From positions 1 to 28,910 of the forward strand of contig JAIWNE010000220.1 in assembly GCA_025331445.1 (NCBI GenBank): a stretch of DNA of 28,910 nucleotides, given 5' to 3'. The notes below the pieces were generated by a model. The model had not been told where the DNA came from. It ran no database searches and was given only the letters and a program-made list of their open reading frames with translations. Both the position numbers and the translations under genes were made by a program. Below, one piece after another: positions 10,877 to 20,300 of the stretch (position 1 is its first letter; each line of letters starts with the position of its first letter). This DNA is from Blakeslea trispora. Taxonomy: Eukaryota > Mucoromycota > Mucoromycetes > Mucorales > Choanephoraceae.

Positions 10877-13800
10877 ATGTTAACCGATAAAGAATACCGC
10901 AAGCTCAATTACTTCAAAGAGCAACATCCTGACGGCGAATACTTCGAAAAGTTTAATATCGAGCCTTGTAAAGGTCAAGAGAAGACCTTTTCGAAATGTA
11001 ACCTTGACATCGGTTGGGCTCTTACTGAAGGCATCAGAAAAATAACAAAAGGGTGCCCTACTCGGTACAAAAAATGTCTTGGAGCTGTTTATTGTGAAAA
11101 CGAGGACTGTGTGTTTTTTAATAAAGATCGTAGACCTTGTCATACTTTAAACTTGATTAAAGCTCAAAAGTGCATGCATTGTAAACAAACAATGAAGCAT
11201 ATCAGTTGTGATGTACGAGTTGTTTTCACTTTGATTTATGATGAAAGGGATGATATTACGACTTGTACTGTCAAATGTCATGGACGACACACTCATGGTG
11301 TTGTTCCACGTCTTCATTTATCAGGAGATCAAAGCAAAGTGTTGCTTGATGCAGTAAAGGACGATCAAGCAAAGACACCCAAGAACTTTAGCATTGGTGT
11401 TACTTCTCGCCCAGGAGAGTTTGTTCAACCTGCAAAGGAAATCAGCTCTATCATGGGTAATCAAGATAGAGCAAAGTATGAACTCTATAATGCTAAAGCC
11501 TTTCTTGGTATCAGCAAGAATTCGGATTTTTTGGGTGATTTGGGCAAGATCATGAATGACTATGAAGGCTACATTGTCCATGCACAAGTTGGCAGCGACA
11601 AAAACTTCATGGTTGCTTTTTCAGCACCTGGAATTGCTCAATACAGGCTTCCTTTCTCCAAGCAACCAATTGTTACAGATGTAACTTACAAAGCTGCGTC
11701 CACTGACAAGAAATATCTTTGTTCTTCTGTCATCTACGTTCCAGAATTGAGAAAGAGTGTTGTCTTCTTCCAGGCAATTATTGGCGGGCTGGACGCCAAC
11801 ACCCTTGCTCAGTACTTCATCAAGATGTTTGAGCATTTTGAAATCAAGAAGGACCAATTCCTGGGCATGCTCATGGACTACTCGGCTGCACAGCGATTGG
11901 GCTTTTTGCACGCCTTCAATTACTATTTTTTTAATAGTGCAAACGGCAATGGCTCTCAAGAGCAAATTAATGAAGGTATTGCTCACCTCAAAGGATGCTA
12001 CATGCATTACATGCAAAGTGTCCAGAGAATCTCGAAGAATCACTCAGCTGTTCCTCCAAACAAGCAGTATGAGTTTCTTAGTTTGGTCTATCGCTTGAAG
12101 AGAGCTGAAGCTCAAACCACCTTCTTGGAGCTGCTTGGAGAAATCTATAGTAAGTTTCCAAACTGTAGAAGATGGTTGAAGTGGTGGATGAGATCTGCTG
12201 TTAGCAGCATGACATTCAAGTGTCAATCTTTGATGAAAGAGGCACTAGCCATGCACCCTACAAGATCTTCAAACTCTGTAGAGGCATACCATAGTGCCTT
12301 ATACCGCACGATGCCTGAAGCCAAGAGTCTTGCTGTGTCTCTCAGACATGTTTTGCAATTTGCAAAGGGAGACTTGGGCTTGATGAAGAGCTATTACGAG
12401 GATGGCGTTGCTTCCCGTTATGGTAGCAAAAAGCGCTACAGAAAAAGCAAAAGACTTGTTCATTTTTACAAGGAAAGTGACAGTCGTGCTCCTGACAATT
12501 CAGAGGCACTCTTTGGCAGCGAGCAATCGCAATTGAACAGAAGCAAGAGAAGGGAAGAAGAGAAAAAAGAGCAATACTTTGAGAGTATTGAGCGCGAGAG
12601 CCAAAAGAGGAAGTTGGCTAGTGTTGAAGAAGATGAAGGTGGCATTCTTTCTCGAGAAGATCAACATGAAGATACCTGTCAAGAAGTTGACGTTCTCATT
12701 GACGATGAAAGAGAGCTGATATATGATGCAGTCATAGATCTTTCTGGGTTTGGTAATGGCAAGAATTATGTTGAAGAAGAAGACCTGGAGAAGATTAAGA
12801 AGAATTTTCCCAACAAAGGCGAAGACTATTCCGATGTAGTAGATTGCCTTCTCTGCGATCATTCGGAAAGAGGTTGTGGGCACTTGATGTCTCAAGTTTC
12901 GACTGAAGAACGAACCCCTTCAGAGAAGCACATAGATGACCAAGTTACAAGTGATATCGTCAGCCTTTCGCCTAGTGAAATTGGCTTTGATTTCGACAGT
13001 CTTCCTGACTACACAGAGACACTTGATGAATTGCCGCTAAATGTTGTTTCTGCGACTGAAAGCATTGCTTTGATTCAGGATTACAGGTTGAATTCAAACT
13101 TGCATAATTCTTGTTTCATTGATGCTCCTTTCGAACTGCTGCTCCGTTGTGTTTTACCTTACATTCATAATTCATTTCAAGAGGCTTACAATCAAAACAA
13201 TCGTTTTGATAAAGTCCTGTTTGATGCTTTTCAAGAATACCTGAAAGGACAAGGTAGAAACGGCAATCAGATTATTAGAAACTTTGTTTGGTCAGAAAGT
13301 CCTTTCTTCACCAAGGGAGAAGAAGGCTGCACCTATCATTGCCTGGAATGGTTTGGTGACAATCTGTCAACAAAAGTGCAATCTCTGTTCTCTTTTAAAA
13401 AAGTGTACAAGTTCACGCATTGCTCCCGGTCATACATGCATTCAGTTATCGAAGAGTCAAAAAACCCTATGATTGCTTGTATGCGGGGAGACTACCCGAT
13501 AATGAAGCAGTATTTTGCTGCTAAGCGTCTTCGGATAGGAGCAGAAGATGCCATGAAGAACCTCCGAAGACAGTTTGAAGATGCTTATCACAAGGCGGTT
13601 TTGTACAAAACCAGAGAAGGAGGAAGTTGCGGTACTTGTGGTGATGAGGGTCCTCTTAAAGGGACTCTTATTCCTAAGCAGAGTATCCCTCCTTTCTTGA
13701 TCATTGTCGATCCCTTAAGATATATCCCTGGCAACGTTCAAAATGGTGAATTGAAGAACCCAGATAGTGAGGTTTACTTCCCTGAGAGCTTTTCTTTGCG

Positions 13801-14068
13801 TGTACCTGCAACTGATGGTGCAGGAAGTGCTCCCAAAGCAGTAGAATACAGTCTCCATGCAAGACTGTATTCCACACATGTAACTGGGGTGCATTTCTTT
13901 ACAATTGGTAAAATACCTACTGCCTTGGGCAAGCACGGGTTGTTCAAAATCGACAATTTAGCTTTTGAAGCTAAGCATCTGAAAAATCTGGACAGTCTTA
14001 GCGAGTGCCCCTCTCAACTAAGAGTGGGAATGCATACAGTTGCAGCCTGTTACAAGCTCAAGCAATAA
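10877..14068 (+). CDS. MULE-like DDE transposase fused to a C-terminal USP-like cysteine peptidase
   Basis: This is an intact 1063-residue ORF. The N-terminal third is rich in Cys/His pairs (CENEDC, CMHC) and ends in CHGRHTHG (134-141), resembling WRKY/GCM-type zinc fingers seen in MULE transposases. A transposase core follows: TDVTY (D268), LMDYSAAQ (D334) and NSVEAYH (E469), a plausible DDE triad. A lysine/glutamate-rich linker spans about 550-620. The C-terminal 320 residues look like a ubiquitin-specific protease: NSCFIDAPFELLL (C746 as nucleophile), a CGTCGDE knuckle, a PPFLIIVDPLRY strand, YSLHARLY and GVHFF (H1006). The TIRs on both sides support a transposase role. Peptidase activity is inferred from motif order only. 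Multiple transposon groups carry accessory cysteine proteases, but I do not recall this exact pairing as standard. Kyakuja/Dileera/Zisupton-type elements are an alternative superfamily. Confidence 0.8.
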   Translation: MLTDKEYRKLNYFKEQHPDGEYFEKFNIEPCKGQEKTFSKCNLDIGWALTEGIRKITKGCPTRYKKCLGAVYCENEDCVFFNKDRRPCHTLNLIKAQKCMHCKQTMKHISCDVRVVFTLIYDERDDITTCTVKCHGRHTHGVVPRLHLSGDQSKVLLDAVKDDQAKTPKNFSIGVTSRPGEFVQPAKEISSIMGNQDRAKYELYNAKAFLGISKNSDFLGDLGKIMNDYEGYIVHAQVGSDKNFMVAFSAPGIAQYRLPFSKQPIVTDVTYKAASTDKKYLCSSVIYVPELRKSVVFFQAIIGGLDANTLAQYFIKMFEHFEIKKDQFLGMLMDYSAAQRLGFLHAFNYYFFNSANGNGSQEQINEGIAHLKGCYMHYMQSVQRISKNHSAVPPNKQYEFLSLVYRLKRAEAQTTFLELLGEIYSKFPNCRRWLKWWMRSAVSSMTFKCQSLMKEALAMHPTRSSNSVEAYHSALYRTMPEAKSLAVSLRHVLQFAKGDLGLMKSYYEDGVASRYGSKKRYRKSKRLVHFYKESDSRAPDNSEALFGSEQSQLNRSKRREEEKKEQYFESIERESQKRKLASVEEDEGGILSREDQHEDTCQEVDVLIDDERELIYDAVIDLSGFGNGKNYVEEEDLEKIKKNFPNKGEDYSDVVDCLLCDHSERGCGHLMSQVSTEERTPSEKHIDDQVTSDIVSLSPSEIGFDFDSLPDYTETLDELPLNVVSATESIALIQDYRLNSNLHNSCFIDAPFELLLRCVLPYIHNSFQEAYNQNNRFDKVLFDAFQEYLKGQGRNGNQIIRNFVWSESPFFTKGEEGCTYHCLEWFGDNLSTKVQSLFSFKKVYKFTHCSRSYMHSVIEESKNPMIACMRGDYPIMKQYFAAKRLRIGAEDAMKNLRRQFEDAYHKAVLYKTREGGSCGTCGDEGPLKGTLIPKQSIPPFLIIVDPLRYIPGNVQNGELKNPDSEVYFPESFSLRVPATDGAGSAPKAVEYSLHARLYSTHVTGVHFFTIGKIPTALGKHGLFKIDNLAFEAKHLKNLDSLSECPSQLRVGMHTVAACYKLKQ

Positions 14069-14302
14069 AGGTCATTTTTTTTTCTCTCATTAATTCTTAA
14101 TCCCTAATAAAACTAATAAAAACAGTAGAACACAAAACAAAAATTTCAGAAAGCAACAAGATATAAAGAAACGAATGAATATGAGGAACACTCATTGTAT
14201 AGCTTATCAAAGTAAAAAGTGTAAAATGGTTCTGTCAAAGACTAGTGACGGCTTTTACTGATTTGTCGTTTTTAAACCCCGGGTATACGGGAATGAGTAT
14301 AC

Positions 14303-14627
14303 TGTTCTGTGGTGCCCTGATTTTAATTGAAACACATTATTATGACTGTCTTCCTACAATGGTAAAACATACCTATTGTGTTATGCTACACCATTTACCT
14401 CAAATCATATAAAACCACAACAACCCTCTTCCTCACACATCTTGTTTTTTTCTCTTCCTCACATTCTATTTCAATTTAAATACTTCTAACTTTACTTATA
14501 TCAATTAACCCATTACCAACAATTTGGTTAGTATTATTAACCACTTATTCTTATATTTTATGTTTTAACCTACAACTTTTATCCAGTTGGTAACTGTATT
14601 TTAAATAAAACTTTGAACCACAAATCA
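14303..14627 (+). mobile_element. Solo LTR inserted in the transposon's right TIR
   Basis: The 325-bp insert starts TG and ends CA and is flanked by a 4-bp duplication, ATAC (14299-14302 and 14628-14631). Removing it restores a right TIR that matches the left TIR exactly across the join. It contains a TATA-like TATAAAA at 14408-14414 and an AATAAA at 14604-14609, as expected for a promoter/polyadenylation LTR. The extreme ends are also weakly inverted (TGTTCTGTGGT and ACCACAAATCA), so a MITE is the alternative. Confidence 0.7.
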
Positions 14628-14631
14628 ATAC

Positions 14632-14650
14632 GGGTTTTATCTGCCCTCCC
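14632..14650 (-). repeat. Outer part of the interrupted right TIR
   Basis: GGGTTTTATCTGCCCTCC is the reverse complement of the outer left TIR. The inner part of the same repeat lies at 14279-14302 on the other side of the solo LTR. Confidence 0.85.
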
Positions 14651-14654
14651 CTAA

Positions 14655-14860
14655 AATTCCTTCATCACAAATTTCTTTCACAAATATTTTTTGCTTAAAA
14701 ACCTATCCATTAAAAGTCCGAACTTTAATTTTGTGGTGATTATCGAATTTTGTAATGGAAAAACCTCCCTCAAATTTAGGATTTCCATCACAATCACTTT
14801 TATTGGCTAAATTAAAGCTCAATTTGTGATGAAAAACTTGTGATGGGATTTGTGAAGAAC
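14655..14860. repeat. Possible foldback/MITE with CTTCATCACAAAT-type ends
   Basis: The left part (CTTCATCACAAATTTC..., about 14659) and the right part (...TTGTGATGGGATTTGTGAAG, ending about 14856) are imperfectly inverted, and shorter inverted motifs (TTGTGGTGATT and CCATCACAATCAC) lie inside. The pattern suggests a decayed foldback element; divergence is high and borders are uncertain. Confidence 0.4.
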
Positions 14861-14886
14861 TGAACCCCTCTAATGTTTATCAGTAA

Positions 14887-15185
14887 TACAAGCATTTTAC
14901 AATCTAAACCTCCATTGCGGTAATAAAATTAGCACCTCCGCTGCGCTTCGGTTAATTTTCTTGACCTTCATTATGGTTCAGAACGCTTCGCTTTGCAACA
15001 TGCTTGTGCTGCCGCAGGCCAACTAATCCGATGAGAAGATCAATGTGGGGGCCCCACCCATATTTTTTTTGAACCTTCGCTATGGTATAAAATAACCCCT
15101 TCGCTGCGCTTCGTGTATTTTAAACCGTCGCTTTGGTAAAAAAAACATGTGTCCCGGGGCAGCGAAAAAGACTTGAGCTTATCCT
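14887..15185. repeat. Dispersed repeat, copy B
   Basis: This is the second copy of the repeat at 5545-5838, in the same orientation, sharing the CCTCCATTGCGG start, the repeated CGCTGCGCTTCG-type cores and the GTGTCCCGGGGCAG block. Flanking bases differ between copies beyond the stated ends. The two copies bracket the Helitron plus the USP-type transposon. Confidence 0.85.
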
Positions 15186-15699
15186 AATAATTAGTTCATA
15201 ACTAAGTCAGATGGGATCAAATATGAGTGAATCTTTCAAAAGCAACAATCCATGCTTGCTTTCAAAAATAAAAATCCACCTAAACTTAAGACTTGAATTA
15301 TCTAAGGGAATAGCAGATTCAATCAAATGATATGGACCGTCCTAATTTTGGAAAGTGCAGGAACCAAATCAATTAATAGCAAAATACAGATCAAGGTTGG
15401 CAACAGCTGAAGTGAAGCAAAAATAATAAATGTACTTTGAAACTCTTTGGAAGGGCCAGTGTTGACTTGAGAAGATTTGCAACTTACAGTGGTTCTGGTT
15501 GCAAAGAACTTAAAATTTACTTACTCTTACAATAACACAGTTTGAATATTAATACTACAAAAAATCTTTCCCAAATCCACATCAAAGGAACACAATGATA
15601 GCAAACACATCTCATTTAGCCGCAATCAAACCTCACAGAAGGTTCATTACTCAATTCTCTTGCAACATTTCTAGTATACTGAGTGTTGAAAGGATCATA
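15186..15699. other. Region without recognisable genes, possibly LINE 5' flank
   Basis: This is AT-rich DNA with no open frame worth calling. It may be host DNA or part of the LINE 5' untranslated region; the LINE 5' border is not visible. Confidence 0.5.
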
Positions 15700-15711
15700 C
15701 TGGCTTCGCGT

Positions 15712-15823
15712 GAGGGGGAGGGACGACCCTCCCCCTCGAACCCCCTCCCATCTACCTAAGGCTTAATCTACTGATCGTAATTAGTGCTGGCTGTGCGAAT
15801 GGGGGAGGGACAACCCTCCCCCA
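15712..15823. repeat. Two G/C-rich perfect hairpins in tandem upstream of the LINE
   Basis: Hairpin 1 has an 11-bp stem, GAGGGGGAGGG (15712-15722) pairing with 15727-15737 around loop ACGA. Hairpin 2 has a 10-bp stem, TGGGGGAGGG (15800-15809) pairing with 15814-15823 around loop ACAA. Both are followed by AACCCCCTCCCA-type sequence, so they are copies of one motif about 87 bp apart. They lie 140-250 bp upstream of LINE ORF1 and may belong to its 5' UTR. Confidence 0.8.
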
Positions 15824-15961
15824 AACCCCCTCCCAGCTGGTTTATAGCTCATAGTTTGTTGCTGCTTGAAGCTCATCATTTATGCATGATTGAATTTTGT
15901 CTTCAAATGACTGTTTTTTACGATTTAATTTTAAGCGGGCGGTAACTGTTTTTTAGGACAC

Positions 15962-17377
15962 ATGGCTCTTTCCACTACTGATCCGAACCATATAAGGAAG
16001 GTGGATGGTATTTCAACAGAAGTATCATCCTCCACCCACAATCCTAATAATCAACCTTTCACCTTTCGCACCTGGGCACAAATGGTTAAGGTCCAGAAAC
16101 GACAACCACTTTCGCTTACTGACAACGCGGGTTCTCCTGATGAGAGTTCCTCCATGAGTACCACGATCTTCCTCCAAGCAACCGAGGATTACTCTATCGC
16201 TATAGACGCTAAGCAGTTTGAAGGAATAAACTTTAGTTCTAGAAGTTTGAATCTCGTATTACGCGATCAATTCCCCAAGGGTGTTGGTCTGAGAGATCGT
16301 CGTGTGGGTCGTACCCAACGATATATTGAAATTGGTTTTGAAACAGCGGCAGATCGCCTAGAAGCTCTCTCCGCTCCTTTTAAATTACAGGACGATCTTA
16401 TTAAGATGTCAGCCACCATGGATGGCAATGCACGAGTTGTTCGGATTGGCATCTCTAATATTCCTTTCGGTACTGCAGCTACATTGCAGCCTCGTTTACT
16501 TGAGATTTTCCACCAATTTGGAGAAATTTTAGAAATTGGTCTTAAACACACGGCAGAGGGAGAATGGTTTAATGGCAGAGGATACGTTACTTTGAATCGG
16601 GACGTTACTAAGAGTTATAAGGATCTAACTACCCAGGTTCAATCATGGAAGAAGGATCATAATCTACATCTGGTGTGGAGTGACATGAAGCCTATTTGTA
16701 CCTTCTGTCATGTCGATGACCATATTCGCATTAATTGTCCTGCATTAAAGCCTAGACGTAAGGCATGCTTCATTTGCGATAAGACAGACCACCTCCGTGC
16801 TGCTTGCCCTTTGGCACCTTGGAATGCCAATCGCAAACGAGCTAGGCCCGTCGCTTCTACCACCAGTACCCCTATTCGGAAGGAAATTGATGAGTCCCTT
16901 CCCAAAACTCAACCTCGTGTAGATATGGCTGCATCCATTGTGGCTTCTTCTGATGAGACAATGGACCATGAGACTATCTACGATGAAAATGTTACCATTC
17001 CCCAAGAGATTTTGGAGACCCAAGAGGATATAGATGAAGAAACTCCCCTTTCTTCCGACGAGAGCAACCATGACATACCGGATAGTCTTTTAAATGATAT
17101 CGATATGTGCGACGAGCATATGGCAGTGTTGGACGAGGAACTGCCTGAAGGGGCTTTTTTCACTCCTCTGTCCCCTCCGTCTCAGTCATCTAATACGGAC
17201 AAAGACAGACGCACAAAGCGTTCTGCCTCTCTTAGTCCCAGTGTGAGGAACTCGGTCTCTAAGCTCCGTCAACAGGAACGCCAGCGCCATTCCACTTCTT
17301 CATCTCAGGAGCTCACTACACGCTCCGGCAGAGTTTCCAAGCCTAGCGGATCTCTGCAAGACTATCTACGTATCTAA
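15962..17377 (+). CDS. LINE ORF1, nucleic-acid-binding gag-like protein
   Basis: This 471-residue protein carries two CCHC zinc knuckles near the middle, CTFCHVDDHIRINCP (from C246) and CFICDKTDHLRAACP (from C269). Between about residues 70 and 230 a region with RRM-like or gag-like character precedes them; that fold is an inference. The C-terminal 180 residues are acidic and then Ser/Arg-rich and probably disordered. ORF1 proteins of this class bind the element RNA to form the retrotransposition particle. The stop codon overlaps the ORF2 start by one base (TAATG at 17375-17379), suggesting coupled translation by termination-reinitiation. The frame has no internal stops. Confidence 0.93.
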   Translation: MALSTTDPNHIRKVDGISTEVSSSTHNPNNQPFTFRTWAQMVKVQKRQPLSLTDNAGSPDESSSMSTTIFLQATEDYSIAIDAKQFEGINFSSRSLNLVLRDQFPKGVGLRDRRVGRTQRYIEIGFETAADRLEALSAPFKLQDDLIKMSATMDGNARVVRIGISNIPFGTAATLQPRLLEIFHQFGEILEIGLKHTAEGEWFNGRGYVTLNRDVTKSYKDLTTQVQSWKKDHNLHLVWSDMKPICTFCHVDDHIRINCPALKPRRKACFICDKTDHLRAACPLAPWNANRKRARPVASTTSTPIRKEIDESLPKTQPRVDMAASIVASSDETMDHETIYDENVTIPQEILETQEDIDEETPLSSDESNHDIPDSLLNDIDMCDEHMAVLDEELPEGAFFTPLSPPSQSSNTDKDRRTKRSASLSPSVRNSVSKLRQQERQRHSTSSSQELTTRSGRVSKPSGSLQDYLRI

Positions 17378-20300
17378 TGAGTGAGTCTGTTAACAGTCTC
17401 ATTCGCTTGAGTATCGGCTCGGTAAACTGCCGCACCGTATACAAACAATCCCAATTACAAACTTCTGATGATTTTATACGCTATTTACGATCCTTGAATA
17501 ACAGTCTCCTCCTCTTACAAGAAACCAACATCCCTTCCCATTCCTTTGCTGACACTGAATCTATTCTCAATATGAAATTTCAATCCCACCAAGCCATATG
17601 GTCTTATCATTGTGGCATTGTTAATCTTAATCCAAGCCTTGACCTCTCCTTATTACACACCTCCAATGATGGCCGCTTTATTTTGGCAAAACTAACCCTT
17701 CCTTCTCATGAGGAATTTCCTACTTTATATGTTTTAAATCTTTATGCTCCTGCACAAAACTCCTCCCAAGAACGCACCAATTTCTTTAATTCTTTGATTG
17801 CCTTCTTGCTCGCTACAGAGGGCATCTCTGATATGCTACCTCATTTGTTGATTGGTGGCGATTTCAATTTCAGTTTTGACTTTGCCTTGGAACATCATAC
17901 ACATCGATCTTTTTTTCCACATAAGCTTGTAGAGTTCGTTGGTTCCCACTTTCTGGATTGTCTGAATGATCCTAGTAACACCTCTCGTTCCTTTGTACCT
18001 ACCTTTCAAGGACCTGACGGTACAGGCTCTTGTATTGACTATTTTCTTGCTGGACATCGCCTTCATCCCCTTTGTAATGACGGTAATACTCACTACCTTA
18101 ATCGCCGATGGACTGACCATGCACTACTCCAAATCACATTGTCTTTCGGATTGAGTAGCTTGGGCAAGGGCCTGTGGCGAGGTAACCCCTTGTTGGTCAA
18201 GCAACCTGATTTCGTGGACAAGTTGAATATCTGCATTGAACGATATGTTGAAACAAAGCTCCTCCCTTCTTCTGAATCCCCTCAAATACAATGGGATAGG
18301 TTGAAGAAAGCAGTTAGGAAAATGATACAAACATATAGTCGCCATCGCACGGCATGGCGCACTCGTCGCCTCAAACAGCTTCAAAGCCAACGCAACTCCT
18401 ATTACCGCCAATACCGTTCAGATCCTCTCCTTTTGGATATACTGGTGTCTCCCCTTCAAAAGGAAATCTCAAACCTCCAGGCTGAAGTCTCCCAAACCCA
18501 TAGACTTCGTGCTGGGAAACGTTGGTTGGAGAACCATGAACATTCAGCCGGCTACCTACAACGTACCATTACTGCTCGCGCCCGAAAGCGCAACGTTGGC
18601 CCTCTTACACACCCTGTAACCGGTCTTCCTTGCACTGATACCGCTAGTAAACTGGATGCAGTTACTTCGTTCTATAGCCATCTATATACTGCTGAACCTA
18701 CCTCTTCCGAGGCCACCAATGACATTCTGTCCCACATCACTAAATCACTTGATCCGGACGAAGCGAAGACAGTAGTGCTCCCATTCAACCTTGCGGACAT
18801 CCAGCTTGGTGCTTCTCGCTCTCCTCGATGTAGCAGCCCTGGGAAGGATGGTCTCCCGTATGAAATATTGCAATTGCTTTTCAAACATCCCGCTTGTAAA
18901 GATCTCGTCGTTCGAGTCTTCAATGATGCTATCTCTTTGGGTGTTTTCCCCCAATCATGGACTGAAACCTGCATTATTCTTCTTCCGAAAAAAGGCGACC
19001 TCTCGGATCTATCCAATTGGCGGCCTATCTCACTAATCAACACTGACTGTAAAGTGTTTACTCGCCTCCTTAACTCCAGAGTTATGCAGGTATCTCATCG
19101 CCTCATTAATCGCTGTCAAGCTGGGTTTATGCATCGTCGGTTTATTGGCGATCATGGCCTGACTTGCCGATTAGTGATGTACGACGCCACCCTTAGCCAA
19201 TCTTCTTCAGTTGGGATTATGTTGGATCAAAACAAAGCCTACGATCGTATTCATCCTTCTTATCTCCTCGAGGTGCTTTGCAAATTCGGCTTTGACGACA
19301 GCTTTGTTCGTATCATTCGTAACCTTTTTTTCGGTACAAACATCTCGATCCTTATGAATGGCTTCCTTTCTAGCCCGTTTGCCCAAGGAAGAGGCCTACG
19401 CCAAGGGGACACTATTTCCCCAATTTTGTTCAACTTTGCGCTGGAACCTTTCTTGTTGTCGGTCCTTCACCATGATAATATTGGTGGCTATACCTTAGCT
19501 AGTAAACCTCGTTCGGCATCTCTGTGCTTACCTCCGCCGCCTCCTATCAAACTGCTTGCCTACGCCGATGATGTACTTGTTTTCATCAATGACACAGCTG
19601 AACTCGATCACCTACAGACCTGCCTTACTCGGTACGGTCAGGCTTCAAACTCTTTGGTCAATTACCATAAATCCGTCGTCTTTCCTCTATCCCGAATCCC
19701 GGTGCCCAACCTTCCTCTCCGATCATCGGTTCAAGAGAAGGGGCTTCGTTGGTATGATCATCGCTCCCCTGGTTTTCTTAGATACCTTGGTTACCCGATC
19801 TGGCTTGCGCCACACCAGCAAACTTCCTACGTCGAAGGTACGATACGCACCATTAAAGCCTCCATTGCGATACACTCAGGTAGACAGCTTTCTGTGTATG
19901 CGAGAGCATTGATAGCCAATTCCCTGATCCTGTCTAAACTCTGGCATGTCCTCAGGCTGACTCCTTTACCTGCTAACGTCTTAAATAAGATCAATTCGCT
20001 GACTTACCAGTTTGTTTCACACGGCTTCTTTCCCAAAATACGTCGTTCCATTTTGCATCTTCCAAAATCTAGCGGAGGCCTGGGCCTCTTGGACATTAGA
20101 GCTCAGCGTCTATCTCTCCAGCTTCGCTGGCTCTCCCCATTTTTGCCAACTGCCTCCTCAGTTCCAATGGCATCTTTTCTTTATCGTATGATGTGTTGTC
20201 TACTCCAAACCCTCTCCAATTCTCCTTCTGCTATGATTCCAATCCTCTTTTGCAGCTCTCGAAGTTCAGCTCTGACTGACACTGATAGCCCTTTCGCTGC

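Larger units (their letters stand above)
10738..14650 (+). mobile_element. DNA transposon with ~42-bp TIRs encoding a transposase-peptidase fusion
   Basis: The left terminal inverted repeat runs 10738-10779, beginning GGAGGGCAGATAAAACCCGT and ending in CCCGTATACCCGG. Its reverse complement forms the right end but is split into 14279-14302 and 14632-14650 by a 325-bp inserted solo LTR. The single gene at 10877-14068 occupies nearly all of the interior. No convincing flanking target duplication is visible: the bases outside the two tips differ (TCGCGTGA versus CCTAAAAT). The left tip sits 84 bp from the Helitron start codon, in divergent orientation. Confidence 0.85.

Noticed and set aside
5545..15185. 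Repeats A and B as the two LTRs of one retrotransposon
   Set aside because: They lack TG...CA ends and flanking duplications, and the interior contains a Helitron and a DNA transposon rather than gag-pol.
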